Of a stretch of 64,000 nucleotides of DNA, positions 53,213-61,357 are shown in pieces. Location: positions 1-64,000 of the forward strand of contig UQER01000009.1 of the NCBI GenBank assembly GCA_900540205.1, written 5' to 3'. Numbering within the stretch: the stretch's first letter is position 1; each line of letters opens with the position of its first letter. Below the pieces are notes generated by a model that had not been told where the DNA came from, ran no database searches, and saw nothing but the letters and a program-made list of their open reading frames with translations. Source of the DNA: an uncultured Porphyromonadaceae bacterium (GTDB lineage Bacteria > Bacteroidota > Bacteroidia > Bacteroidales > Muribaculaceae). A program made the position numbers and the translations under genes.

Positions 53213-54769
53213 TTATAGGTTGCCACGCATGTAGTCCTCCGACTGCGAAAGTGCGGCTTTGGCGCCTTCGCCTATGGCCACCACCACCTGCTTGTAGGGA
53301 ACGTTGGTGACATCGCCTGCGGCATAGACGCCTTTCACCGAGGTGCGGCACCGTTCGTCAACCACGATTTCGCCACCTTTGGTCAGCGGCAGAGAATCCT
53401 TGAACGGAGCGCTGTTGGGGTGCAGTCCTATCTGGATGAACACGCCCGACACTTCGTAGACCGAATCCTCTCCTGTGGCGAGGTTCCTGACCTTGATGCC
53501 GGAAACGCCCGTGCCGTTGCCAAGGATTTCAAGAACCTGTGTGGAGAGGTGTATGTCAACATTGTCAAGCGATTTCACTTTCTTCTGAAGTACCACGTCG
53601 GCCTTGAGCGAATCGGTGAATTCAAACACATCTACGTGGGGGCACATTCCGGCCAGATCGATGGCAGCCTCGATGCCGGAGTTTCCGCCTCCGACAACGG
53701 CTACACGCTGACCGGCGTAGAACGGGCCGTCGCAGTGAGTGCAGAACGCCACGCCGTGGCCCACGTGCTCACTTTCGCCGGGCACCGCCAGTCGGCGCCA
53801 TCCTGCACCCGTGGCGATGATGACGGCTTTGGCCTTGAACGTTTCGTTGGCGCATACAACGGTTTTCTCAGGGCCGGTTATATCGGCCGATTCAATGATG
53901 CGGTTCTCAAAAACATCAATAGGGTAGCTCTCAAGGTGTTTCTTGAAATCTGCAGCAAGCTGTGGGCCTGTGGTTTTGGGAACTGATGTGAGGTTTTCAA
54001 TGGCCATTGTCTCCAGCACCTGGCCGCCGATGGCCTTAGCCACCAATGCGGTGTTGAATCCTTTTCGTGCCGAGTAGATGGCGGCCGTTGACCCGGCGGG
54101 GCCGCCTCCGAGCACCACTACATCGTATTCCCGCACTACGGGTTCGGCGGAGAATGCCTCATCGCGTCCATAGAGTGTTTCCAGTTTTTCAATGAGTTCG
54201 CCCAGCGATGTGCGTCCCACACTGAGCACGGCGTCGCCGGCATATACGGTAGGGACCGACTGGATGTTCAGCCCCTCGACTACTGCGGGAACCACAGCAC
54301 CGTCGGTGACGGTGTTTTCAACTTCCGGATTCAGCAGGGCAACGAGGTTGAGCGCCTGAGCCACATCGGGGCAGTTGGTGCATGTCAGCGACACGAATGT
54401 GCGCAGGCTGATGGGGCCTCGCAGTGCCTTGATGCGCGCTGTCAGCGCGGCATCCGGAAGGTTTTTCCCTTGACCGTCGGCATTCAGCACGGCAAGCAGG
54501 AGGGTTGAGAATTCGTGTCCGGAGGGGATGCCGCAGAATCTTATGCCCGTAGGCTCTCCGGCATGGATTATTTCGAACGTGGGCGCGGACACCTTTCTCT
54601 CGGCGTTCTCCACCGACAGGTGCGGCGACGAGGAGGCCACATCCTGCAGGAAACTTTTCATTTCGGCAACTCCGGGAGTGCCGGCATCGGAATAGAGACG
54701 GAACGCTATGTCTGAACCCAGAGTGGCGAAGATGCTTCTTATCTGGTTTATAATATCTTTGTCAAGCAT
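53213..54769 (-). CDS. ahpF: Alkyl hydroperoxide reductase subunit F
   Basis: 518 aa. The N-terminal double-thioredoxin domain has the active CTNC at 130-133. The FAD-binding fingerprint VLGGGPAGSTAAIY starts near 220, and the thioredoxin-reductase-like redox pair CTHC lies at 343-346. The C-terminus has IQIGLHPNSAPFKDSL and GVYAAGDVTNVPYKQVVVAIGEGAKAA. It uses NADH to reduce AhpC. It follows ahpC after a 121-bp gap that holds a terminator, so the ratio to AhpC is probably lowered by partial read-through. Confidence 0.96.
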   Translation of the reverse strand: MLDKDIINQIRSIFATLGSDIAFRLYSDAGTPGVAEMKSFLQDVASSSPHLSVENAERKVSAPTFEIIHAGEPTGIRFCGIPSGHEFSTLLLAVLNADGQGKNLPDAALTARIKALRGPISLRTFVSLTCTNCPDVAQALNLVALLNPEVENTVTDGAVVPAVVEGLNIQSVPTVYAGDAVLSVGRTSLGELIEKLETLYGRDEAFSAEPVVREYDVVVLGGGPAGSTAAIYSARKGFNTALVAKAIGGQVLETMAIENLTSVPKTTGPQLAADFKKHLESYPIDVFENRIIESADITGPEKTVVCANETFKAKAVIIATGAGWRRLAVPGESEHVGHGVAFCTHCDGPFYAGQRVAVVGGGNSGIEAAIDLAGMCPHVDVFEFTDSLKADVVLQKKVKSLDNVDIHLSTQVLEILGNGTGVSGIKVRNLATGEDSVYEVSGVFIQIGLHPNSAPFKDSLPLTKGGEIVVDERCRTSVKGVYAAGDVTNVPYKQVVVAIGEGAKAALSQSEDYMRGNL

Positions 54770-54800
54770 TGTTGTGGTAATTATGTTGTCCGATTTTAAT

Positions 54801-54838
54801 AAAAACGGTGTGCCATAATGCGGACATCTGGCACACCG
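54801..54838 (-). terminator. Stem-loop terminator between ahpC and ahpF
   Basis: A 10-bp stem (54806-54815 with 54829-54838), 13-nt loop, then TTTTT on the minus strand. It lies between the two subunit genes and can act as an intercistronic attenuator or 3' stabiliser. Confidence 0.8.
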
Positions 54839-54890
54839 GCTTCTTGATTCATCCTTTCTCAGGCGGAATGGCCTGGCCGGATGGTGCCGG

Positions 54891-55457
54891 TCAGATTTTT
54901 CCGACGAGGTCGATACTCGGCTTGAGGGTTGCCTGACCCTGTTTCCATTTGGCCGGGCATACCTCGCCGTCGTGGGTGGCCACGAACTGTGCGGCTTCCA
55001 CTCTTCTCAGCAGTTCCTCGGCGTTACGGCCGATGCTGTTGTCCTGGATTTCCACAAGCTTGATCATCCCTTCGGGATTGGCGACGAATGTGCCGCGGTA
55101 GGCCATTCCGTCATTCTCAATCATAACGCCGAATGCACGGGTAAGCACGCCTGTGGGGTCGGCCAGCATGGGGTACTGTATCTTCTTGATGCTGTCCGAG
55201 GTGTCGTGCCATGCCTTGTGGACGAAGTGGGAGTCGGTGCTCACGGAGTAGACCTCCACGCCGAGTTTCTTGAATTGTTCATATTTTTCAGCCATATCCT
55301 CAAGTTCGGTTGGGCATACGAATGTGAAGTCGGCAGGATAGAAGAAAAAGATTGCCCATTTGCCGAGCACATCCTTGTCTGTGATTGTCTTGAACTCGCC
55401 GTTGTGGTATGCCTGTACCTTGAATTCAGGGATGCGGGTGTTGATTATAGATTCCAT
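54891..55457 (-). CDS. ahpC: Alkyl hydroperoxide reductase subunit C (2-Cys peroxiredoxin)
   Basis: 188 aa. The peroxidatic Cys48 is in PADFTFVCPTE and the resolving Cys167 in GEVCPAKW. STDSHFVHKAWHD and RGTFVANPEGMIKLVEIQDNSIGRNAEELLRR are as expected. It reduces H2O2 and organic peroxides in the cytoplasm and is recycled by AhpF. No OxyR-type regulator is next to it. Confidence 0.97.
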   Translation of the reverse strand: MESIINTRIPEFKVQAYHNGEFKTITDKDVLGKWAIFFFYPADFTFVCPTELEDMAEKYEQFKKLGVEVYSVSTDSHFVHKAWHDTSDSIKKIQYPMLADPTGVLTRAFGVMIENDGMAYRGTFVANPEGMIKLVEIQDNSIGRNAEELLRRVEAAQFVATHDGEVCPAKWKQGQATLKPSIDLVGKI

Positions 55458-55643
55458 ATTATTTATTTTTGTGTGTTTTGATTAATGAATAGTGAATTGT
55501 CTGTTTCATTATATCAAACATGCAGCAGGAGGTGGCGGTTTAAGACGGACGGGGATATTAATAAGGTTTAGTTTTTTTGCATAGATTTTCGCCAAAACAT
55601 GAAATTCCGGTGCTGTCGTTGGTGGCGGCCGCCCATTTTGAGT

Positions 55644-55651
55644 TAACTTTG
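55644..55651 (+). promoter_or_regulatory. -7 box in front of the second acyltransferase gene
   Basis: TAACTTTG, 38 bp before the ATG at 55690. It argues for that start over an earlier in-frame codon at 55651 that overlaps the box. Confidence 0.5.
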
Positions 55652-55689
55652 TGTCGGTCCCGACTGTCGGGGCTGCAATATCACTGCTT

Positions 55690-56352
55690 ATGGGTAATTT
55701 TGTAAAAGATCTTCGGGAGATAGGGATAGTAAAGACTTTGCGGTTCAATCTCCGCTATTTTGGATGGAAGGCCGGATGGCGCATGCCGGTGCTGATTTCG
55801 CGGCGCACGTCTCTGAAATGTCTTGGCGGCTCGGTGACTGTGCCGGCCGGTATGGGTTTCGGTAAGGTGCGTATCGGTTTTCATCCTAATTCCATTGTCG
55901 ATTTCCGTTACGAGCGTTCCGTGTGGGATGTTACGGGGCATGTTGAGTTTCAGGGTAAATGCCGGTTGTGTGCGGGATGTAGAATTGTGGCTGGCGGCCG
56001 ACTGACTTTCGGAGAACGCTGCTGTTTTGTAGGACTCAGCCGCATCATCGCCAACGACAGTGTCACCATCGGAGACGATTCACTGTTCTCATGGGACATC
56101 CAGATAATGGACACTGATTTTCACCGCATCCTGGATTCCGCTGGCAGGTGGGTGAATCCGCCGCGTCCGGTGGTGATAGGCCCGCGTGTGTGGATGGGAT
56201 GCAAATGCACGGTGCTTAAAGGTGTTTCGATTCCGGAAGGCTCGGTGATAGCCGCGGGGACCATGGTAGTTTCTTCGTTGCACAAGCCGTCGGCGGTCTA
56301 TGGTGGCAATCCTGTGCGCGAACTCCGCAGTGACGTGAGCTGGGAGTTCTGA
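55690..56352 (+). CDS. Hexapeptide-repeat acyltransferase (colanic/serine-acetyltransferase-like)
   Basis: 220 aa from ATG 55690 (MGNFVKDLREIGIVKTLRFNLRYF). A basic N-terminal helix precedes a left-handed beta-helix. Hexad-rich segments are ITFGERCCFVGLSRI-like LTFGERCCF, IIANDSVTIGDDSLFSWDIQIMDTDFHRI, VVIGPRVWMGCKCTVLKGVSIPEGSVIAAGTMVVSSL and VYGGNPVREL. The catalytic-type His is in DTDFHRI. It probably acylates a cell-surface sugar. Single gene with its own -7 box and a shared terminator. Confidence 0.86.
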   Translation: MGNFVKDLREIGIVKTLRFNLRYFGWKAGWRMPVLISRRTSLKCLGGSVTVPAGMGFGKVRIGFHPNSIVDFRYERSVWDVTGHVEFQGKCRLCAGCRIVAGGRLTFGERCCFVGLSRIIANDSVTIGDDSLFSWDIQIMDTDFHRILDSAGRWVNPPRPVVIGPRVWMGCKCTVLKGVSIPEGSVIAAGTMVVSSLHKPSAVYGGNPVRELRSDVSWEF

Positions 56353-56381
56353 ATGGCGTAGCCATTTCAGCTTGACGCAAA

Positions 56382-56423
56382 AAAAGCAGCGTGCCGGAGA
56401 ATGATTCGTGGCACGCTGCTTTT
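56382..56423. terminator. Bidirectional terminator between acyltransferase and rng
   Basis: A 14-bp stem (56382-56395 with 56410-56423), 14-nt loop. T-rich exits on both strands (CTTTTCTTTATT on +, GCTTTTTTTGCG on -) serve the two converging genes. Confidence 0.9.
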
Positions 56424-56481
56424 CTTTATTGTGTTTCAGTCTCCGCCGGAATAAGGCTGGAGGGCTGTTGGGGCTTTGGCT

Positions 56482-58173
56482 TTACGCTTCATTGTTACCC
56501 CGGTTCTTGGTTTTGGTCTTGGCTTTGACCGACGACGTTTTGTCGAGGTCTTTTTCTTCTTTGAGGTCTATTTCCGTGCGGTTGCGGTCAAGGACCTTGT
56601 ATTGCAGGTAGGCGAGAGATTCGTCAGGCATGATCTTGAACTTTCCGCCCATGTCCAGCCGCCAGCGGCGGTAGAGCGAAATCAGGCCTTTTTTCAGGTA
56701 AGCATCGACGAATGGATGTACGTAGACGATGAAGTCTTTTTCTTTCAGCTCATTGACAAGGTAGGAGATTTTTTCTCTCAATGTGTCGGTGAACAGCAGT
56801 GACGGCTGCACCTCGCCTTTGCCGAAGCAGGATGGACAGGTCTCGGTGGTGACTATGTCGAGAGCCGGACGCACGCGCTGCCGGGTGATCTGCATCAGTC
56901 CGAATTTGCTCAGGGGCAGGATGTTGTGCCGTGCGCGGTCGTTGGCCATCACCTGACGCATATGCTCGTACAGTGCCTGCCGGTGCTCGGCTTTGTTCAT
57001 GTCTATGAAGTCGACCACAATGATGCCGCCCATGTCGCGCAGACGCAGCTGGCGTGCAATCTCGTCGGCTGCACGGATGTTTACATCCAGGGCGTTGGTT
57101 TCCTGGTCGTTGCCGGCTTTGGTTCGGTTGCCTGAATTGACGTCGATGACGTGCAGGGCTTCCGTATGCTCGATGATGATATAGGCGCCCGATTTGAACG
57201 ATACTGTCTTGCCGAACGACGATTTTATCTGGCGGGTGATGTTGAAGTGGTCGAAAATCGGCTCATTGCTGTTGTAGAGCTTTACGATATCGGCTTTTTC
57301 GGGTGCGATCAGGCTGACATATTTCTTTATCTGGGCCATTATGCCGGGGTCGTTGACGTAGATGTCCTCGAACGTAGTGGAGAACACGTCGCGGAGCACG
57401 CCCACAATGCGGCTTTCCTCTTCGAAGATGAGCGAGGGCACGGGTGCGGTGCGGGCTTTGGCCACAGTGTCGTTCCACGATTGCAGCAGAGTCTGCAGCT
57501 CGTGGTTAAGTTCAGCCACTGATTTACCTTCGGCCGAGGTGCGGATGATCACACCGAAGTTTTTCGGCTTGATGCTCTCCACCAGATGGCGCAGGCGCAG
57601 CTTTTCGGCTGTTGTCTTGATTTTCTGGGAAATCGAGATCTTGTCGCTGAACGGGATGAGCACCATGTATCGGCCTGTGAAGGCTATCTCGGTGGTGAGG
57701 CGCGGCCCTTTCGACGAAATGGGTTCTTTCACAATCTGCACCATAAGCTCGCGGCCGGCTGTGAGCTGGTCGGTGATGGTGCCGTGCTTGTCGATGTCGG
57801 GCAGCAGTTTCATGCGCGAAATGTCGGGCAGTTTGCCGCCGGGACGTTTGGGTGGATTGGCGCCTTTTTTGCTGTTGTTGTCGGGTGTTGCGTCGGCAGG
57901 CTGCTCGCCAAACACCTGCTTTGTGAATTCCGAGTAAGAAGAAAAATGCGGACCAAGATCCAGGTAATGAAGGAAAGCGTCTTTCTCGTAGCCTACGTTG
58001 ACAAAGGCCGCGTTAAGCCCGGGCATGAGCTTCTTGACCTTGGCGACGTATATATCGCCCACGGCGTAGGCAATGTCGCGGCTCTCTTTCTGGAGAGACA
58101 CCAGACGACCATCCTCAAGCAGGGCTATGGAGACCTCCTTGGGCTGCACATCGACGATCAGTTCGCTTTTCAT
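56482..58173 (-). CDS. rng: Ribonuclease E/G family endoribonuclease
   Basis: 563 aa from ATG 58173 (MKSELIVDVQPKEVSIALLEDG). The frame is open 27 codons further, but that part is unlike the family. S1 domain (VGDIYVAKVKKLMPGLNAAFVNVGYEKDAFLHY) with a Lys/Pro-rich insert near 85-115, the 5'-sensor/RNase H region, the catalytic Asp residues in HVIDVNSGNRTK and GIIVVDFIDM, and the zinc link TCPSCFGKG. No long degradosome scaffold, so RNase G-like. C-terminus is Lys-rich. Confidence 0.93.
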   Translation of the reverse strand: MKSELIVDVQPKEVSIALLEDGRLVSLQKESRDIAYAVGDIYVAKVKKLMPGLNAAFVNVGYEKDAFLHYLDLGPHFSSYSEFTKQVFGEQPADATPDNNSKKGANPPKRPGGKLPDISRMKLLPDIDKHGTITDQLTAGRELMVQIVKEPISSKGPRLTTEIAFTGRYMVLIPFSDKISISQKIKTTAEKLRLRHLVESIKPKNFGVIIRTSAEGKSVAELNHELQTLLQSWNDTVAKARTAPVPSLIFEEESRIVGVLRDVFSTTFEDIYVNDPGIMAQIKKYVSLIAPEKADIVKLYNSNEPIFDHFNITRQIKSSFGKTVSFKSGAYIIIEHTEALHVIDVNSGNRTKAGNDQETNALDVNIRAADEIARQLRLRDMGGIIVVDFIDMNKAEHRQALYEHMRQVMANDRARHNILPLSKFGLMQITRQRVRPALDIVTTETCPSCFGKGEVQPSLLFTDTLREKISYLVNELKEKDFIVYVHPFVDAYLKKGLISLYRRWRLDMGGKFKIMPDESLAYLQYKVLDRNRTEIDLKEEKDLDKTSSVKAKTKTKNRGNNEA

Positions 58174-58239
58174 TAACGGGTATTGGTTGGGTTGTTTGAG
58201 TGTTCGGAGGGGGAGGTGAGGATGAAATGGGGCGGTCAG

Positions 58240-58305
58240 CAAAAAGTGAAACAAACTTTTATGGAGCCCGTGCGTCTTGGCGTGGCCACATGAAAGTTTG
58301 TTTCA
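58240..58305 (-). terminator. Possible terminator downstream of the 29-residue basic protein
   Basis: A perfect 13-bp inverted repeat (58247-58259 with 58293-58305) surrounds a 33-nt loop with a smaller partial stem. The minus-strand exit is CACTTTTTGC. It separates the small basic gene from rng. Confidence 0.55.
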
Positions 58306-58396
58306 AAAATTTCGGAAGGTCGTTTCGCCGGTTCCGTTCGGCATCCCCTTCCTCAGGGGTGCCGCCACGGCATCCGCGAATGATTAAAGGCCTGCC

Positions 58397-58486
58397 TTAT
58401 TTCTTCTTGTGACGGTTCTTGCGAAGGCGTTTTTTACGCTTGTGGGTAGCCATCTTGTGGCCTTTTCTTTTCTTTCCGCTTGGCAT
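58397..58486 (-). CDS. 29-residue, very basic protein, ribosomal-protein-like
   Basis: MPSGKKRKGHKMATHKRKKR continues for nine more residues and ends in RHKKK. Well over half the residues are Lys, Arg or His. It lies between HU (47 bp upstream) and rng. From memory, near-identical tiny proteins occur at this place in many Bacteroidetes. Composition and size suggest a small ribosomal protein or rRNA-binding peptide, in the style of bTHX/bL38-type subunits; this is inference. Confidence 0.75.
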   Translation of the reverse strand: MPSGKKRKGHKMATHKRKKRLRKNRHKKK

Positions 58487-58533
58487 ATCGGTTAAATATT
58501 AGTAAGGGGAATAATTGTTTGGTTGGGATTTAT

Positions 58534-58806
58534 TTATTTCACGTCTTCCATGAACACTTTAGCCGGCTTGAAAGCGGGGATTTTGTGCTCGGGAATGATG
58601 ATTGTGGTGTTCTTGGAGATGTTGCGTGCAGTTTTCTGCGAGCGGGTCTTGATGATGAAGCTTCCGAATCCGCGGAGATAAACAGGTTCATTGTGCGAAA
58701 GAGAGTCCTTCACAACTTCCATGAATTTTTCGATGGTTTCGAGAACTGCGGCCTTTTCGATGCCGGTGGTCTTTGAAATCTCGTTTACTATTTCTGCTTT
58801 AGTCAT
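58534..58806 (-). CDS. HU family DNA-binding protein
   Basis: 90 aa, full length. MTKAEIVNEISKTTGIEKAAVLETIEKF is the helical dimer part. VYLRGFGSFIIKTRSQKTARNISKNTTIIIPEHKIPAFKPAKVF contains the GFGSF signature and the DNA-embracing arm. It is the nucleoid protein HU/IHF class. Probably co-transcribed with the small basic protein downstream. Confidence 0.95.
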   Translation of the reverse strand: MTKAEIVNEISKTTGIEKAAVLETIEKFMEVVKDSLSHNEPVYLRGFGSFIIKTRSQKTARNISKNTTIIIPEHKIPAFKPAKVFMEDVK

Positions 58807-59033
58807 AGTTTTGGGGATTATGCTTTTAGTGATATTTAATTGATTAGTAGCAGTGATTTGGCTGAATGTCAGCCGTGTAGTTGCAGAATTGCGGGTTATG
58901 GCAAATTTTGCAACTGCAAATATCGCACTTTTTTTTGAAACTCATGCTATTTCGCAAGAAAAATCGCTAATTTTTTTGAAATAAACGATTTAAAGGGGAA
59001 CAGTCCTCGAATTCATGCGTTGACGGAATGTGT

Positions 59034-59750
59034 TCAGATATCGGCCACACGCCACCAGCGGTAGTCCACTCCGTTGTCCACCGTATCGATTCCCTCGGCT
59101 TTCTTCAGTCGGCGCACAACCTTCACTGTTACAGGCAGGATGAGGATTTCGTAGATGGTTTTAAGGAGCGTCTGGGTGGCTATGAGCGACACGATGGTGT
59201 CCCATGGGAGCACGCCGCCGAATGCTATGGGGAAAAACATCACCGAATCCATCCCCTCGCCGAACAGGGTACTTGCTATGGCACGCAGCGGGAAGCCTGA
59301 TGCAGCATCGCCGGCGGCTGCCGCTCTGGCCTTCATGCGGCTCATGACATAGGCGTTGACCATAGACCCGCATATGAAGGCGGTGAAACTGGCCGCCATG
59401 ATGCGCGGCACGCTGCCGTAGATGGCTTTCATGGCATCCTGTTCATGCCAGTCGGCGCCTCCGGGGAGTGCTATGGCCACGTTGAGCATGATGGCCACGA
59501 AAAGGCTCATGGCGAAGCCGAGCCAGATCATGAGCCGGGCCTTGCGGAAGCCGTAGACTTCCACCACGCAGTCGTTGATGATGTATGATATGGGAAACAC
59601 CGTGACACCGGCGGTGATGGTGAACCAGCCGAGGTCCACGGTTTTTATCTCGATGAGGTTTGAGACGATGAGGCACGCTACAAACAGTACCGACAGCAGC
59701 ATATATACTATGGTGAGCGGCGCGCGCGAGGGTAGAGTTGTGTTCGACAT
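59034..59750 (-). CDS. yhhQ: Queuosine precursor (preQ0/preQ1) transporter, YhhQ/VUT family
   Basis: 238 aa, six to seven membrane segments. Family motifs are VSNLIEIKTVDLG, GVTVFPISYIINDCVVEVYGFRKARLMIWLGFAM, LFGEGMDSVMFFPIAF and VLPVTVKVVRRLKK-like ILPVTVKVVRRLKK. It takes up a deazaguanine precursor for tRNA queuosine synthesis. The leader holds a preQ1-I-like pseudoknot whose 3' strand ends 5 nt from the ATG, which fits ligand control of translation. Confidence 0.92.
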   Translation of the reverse strand: MSNTTLPSRAPLTIVYMLLSVLFVACLIVSNLIEIKTVDLGWFTITAGVTVFPISYIINDCVVEVYGFRKARLMIWLGFAMSLFVAIMLNVAIALPGGADWHEQDAMKAIYGSVPRIMAASFTAFICGSMVNAYVMSRMKARAAAAGDAASGFPLRAIASTLFGEGMDSVMFFPIAFGGVLPWDTIVSLIATQTLLKTIYEILILPVTVKVVRRLKKAEGIDTVDNGVDYRWWRVADI

Positions 59751-59754
59751 GTGA

Positions 59755-59787
59755 TCTTGTTTTTTACGAGGTGTTCAAGCACTCGGA
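59755..59787 (-). promoter_or_regulatory. preQ1-I-like riboswitch in the yhhQ leader
   Basis: On the minus strand stem P1 is CGAG (59785-59782) with CTCG (59770-59767). P2 pairs CTTG of the first loop (59779-59776) with CAAG (59759-59756) across an A-rich linker TAAAAAA. The AACACC segment before the P1 3' strand and the A-run match the conserved core of class I preQ1 riboswitches. P2 closes immediately upstream of the start codon. Confidence 0.72.
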
Positions 59788-59802
59788 GTGTTCTTTCGGC
59801 TG

Positions 59803-59810
59803 CAAAGGTA
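59803..59810 (-). promoter_or_regulatory. -7 box of yhhQ
   Basis: TACCTTTG followed by CA on the minus strand, directly after the T-run of the upstream terminator. It predicts a leader of about 50 nt that begins just ahead of the riboswitch. Confidence 0.58.
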
Positions 59811-59845
59811 CAAAAAAACACGGCCTCCGGTGTCATGGAGGCCGT
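59811..59845 (-). terminator. Terminator of the small lipoprotein gene
   Basis: A perfect 9-bp stem (59820-59828 with 59837-59845), 8-nt loop, then GTTTTTTTG on the minus strand. Confidence 0.88.
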
Positions 59846-59871
59846 TAAGATTGCTTAAGAGGGGGGCTGCG

Positions 59872-60345
59872 TCAGTCCACGCGGGTGTACCAGATGGTCA
59901 CCGGTCCGTACATCGAGCCGGGCGGCCATGTGATGTTCATTCTGCCGCCGTTGATCATGTCGATGGTGCAGTCGAGGTCGTAGCTCGGTGCTCCGGCAGG
60001 ATAGAAGGTGAAATATATCCAGTTGCCGAAGCAGTAGTAATCGAAATCGAGATAGTCGCCGGTGCTTATCGATTGCCAGTAGCCTGTGCCGCCGGAATAG
60101 AACACCATCTCCTCGTCAGGGTAGGAGTTGTTCTGCCACACTCCGCTTATGTACCAGTCGGATCCGGGGCCGTCGTTGTCGTCGGTGCAGGCCGAAAAAC
60201 CTATGGCCACCACCAGTGCGCCGATGAGCACTATGCACAGCGCTACGGCGCGGCCCAGTGATTTGGCCGACGGCTCGGTGGAATGCGCCAATGTGGCATG
60301 GCAGCCATTGGGCGTGGTCTTGTTTTCGGAGTCCCTCTGTGTCAT
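59872..60345 (-). CDS. Small lipoprotein of unknown function
   Basis: 157 aa. An unusual ~30-residue hydrophilic N-terminus precedes the hydrophobic segment VALCIVLIGALVVAIGF and a lipobox ending in SAC (about residue 53). The true start may be internal, although no ATG lies between. The mature part is short, acidic then aromatic-rich (WYISGVWQNNSYPDEEMVFYSGGTGYWQSI, CFGNWIYFTFYPAG), suggesting a small lipocalin- or beta-sandwich-like domain. No family assigned. Confidence 0.65.
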   Translation of the reverse strand: MTQRDSENKTTPNGCHATLAHSTEPSAKSLGRAVALCIVLIGALVVAIGFSACTDDNDGPGSDWYISGVWQNNSYPDEEMVFYSGGTGYWQSISTGDYLDFDYYCFGNWIYFTFYPAGAPSYDLDCTIDMINGGRMNITWPPGSMYGPVTIWYTRVD

Positions 60346-60510
60346 TGTCGAATCTGTGTTAATCGCCTTGCGGCGCAGGTTAGAGTTTTTTTATCCCTTA
60401 AGAACGGCGGGTGGCCGGGGAGAGGACCGGACCCGATTGTTTTTGCAAGATGTTACAAACTTATAACAATCAAGTGGCGTTACTTGCGGACGAGTATGCG
60501 CGATTTAACA

Positions 60511-60518
60511 TATTTTTG
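60511..60518 (+). promoter_or_regulatory. -7 box in front of porT
   Basis: TATTTTTG followed by C, 77 bp before the porT start. It is the only candidate in the 250-bp gap 60346-60595 and lacks a -33 TTTG. Confidence 0.42.
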
Positions 60519-60595
60519 CGTTTTCTGTATCCTGCCGGGCAAAAGGGGCAATAAAAGCCGCACCCTTTCGTTACTTAATCAACAATCATTTACAG

Positions 60596-61348
60596 ATGAA
60601 GCTAAAAATTCAGCATATATCGTTCGGTTGCCGCGCGTTTCTTTTGGCTGCGGTGGCTGTCGTGTCGGTGCTCGGCGCCCTGACGGCGCGTGCCGACCGG
60701 TTGAACGATAAACTGTTAAACCGCCCGTACAGCGACAACCGCCGCTGGCATCTCGGGTTCTCTGTCGGGCTCAACACGTTCGATATCTCGTTTCATCACA
60801 ACGGTTTCGTCACCGACGACGGGCGCACATGGTTCATGGAGCAGCCTTCGTTCTCGCCCGGATTTTGTGTTAACGGTCTGTTCGCGCTGCGCCTGAACGA
60901 TTATTTCAGCATCCGCGTCACCCCCGGCATGTGGTTCGGCAACCGTCAGATACGTTTTGCCGATACAACCACAGGTCAGGAGGAAAGGCAGGACATAAAA
61001 TCGGCCTACCTGGTGCTCCCTGTCGACATAAAGTTTGCCGCCATGCGTCTGCGCAACATCCGCCCCTACGTGGTGGCAGGTGTGATTCCGGCGGTGGACG
61101 TGATGAAGAAGAAAACCGACTTTCTGCAGCTCAAATCGTCGGATTTCATGCTGTCTGTAGGCTTCGGCTGCGACCTCTACCTCCCTTATTTCAAACTTAT
61201 CCCCGAGCTGAAATTCTGTTTCGGAATGGGCGACATTATCAATCACGACCGTCCGGACCTGGTGGACGACCCCTTGCGTGCCGGCGTGTCGAATTCGTTG
61301 AAGAGAGCCACATCGCAGATGGTGGTGCTTTCGTTCTATTTTGAGTAA
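60596..61348 (+). CDS. porT: T9SS outer-membrane protein PorT
   Basis: 250 aa. Signal peptide (to about residue 33), then an eight-stranded-type small barrel: RRWHLGFSVGLNTFDISFHHNG, PSFSPGFCVNGLFALRLNDYFSIRVTPGMWFGNRQIRF, SAYLVLPVDIKFAAMRLRNIRPYVVAGVIPAVDV, and a final aromatic strand MVVLSFYFE. The pattern and its place before porP match PorT/SprT, needed for T9SS assembly. Nine bp before porP. Confidence 0.85.
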   Translation: MKLKIQHISFGCRAFLLAAVAVVSVLGALTARADRLNDKLLNRPYSDNRRWHLGFSVGLNTFDISFHHNGFVTDDGRTWFMEQPSFSPGFCVNGLFALRLNDYFSIRVTPGMWFGNRQIRFADTTTGQEERQDIKSAYLVLPVDIKFAAMRLRNIRPYVVAGVIPAVDVMKKKTDFLQLKSSDFMLSVGFGCDLYLPYFKLIPELKFCFGMGDIINHDRPDLVDDPLRAGVSNSLKRATSQMVVLSFYFE

Positions 61349-61357
61349 ACCGGATTG

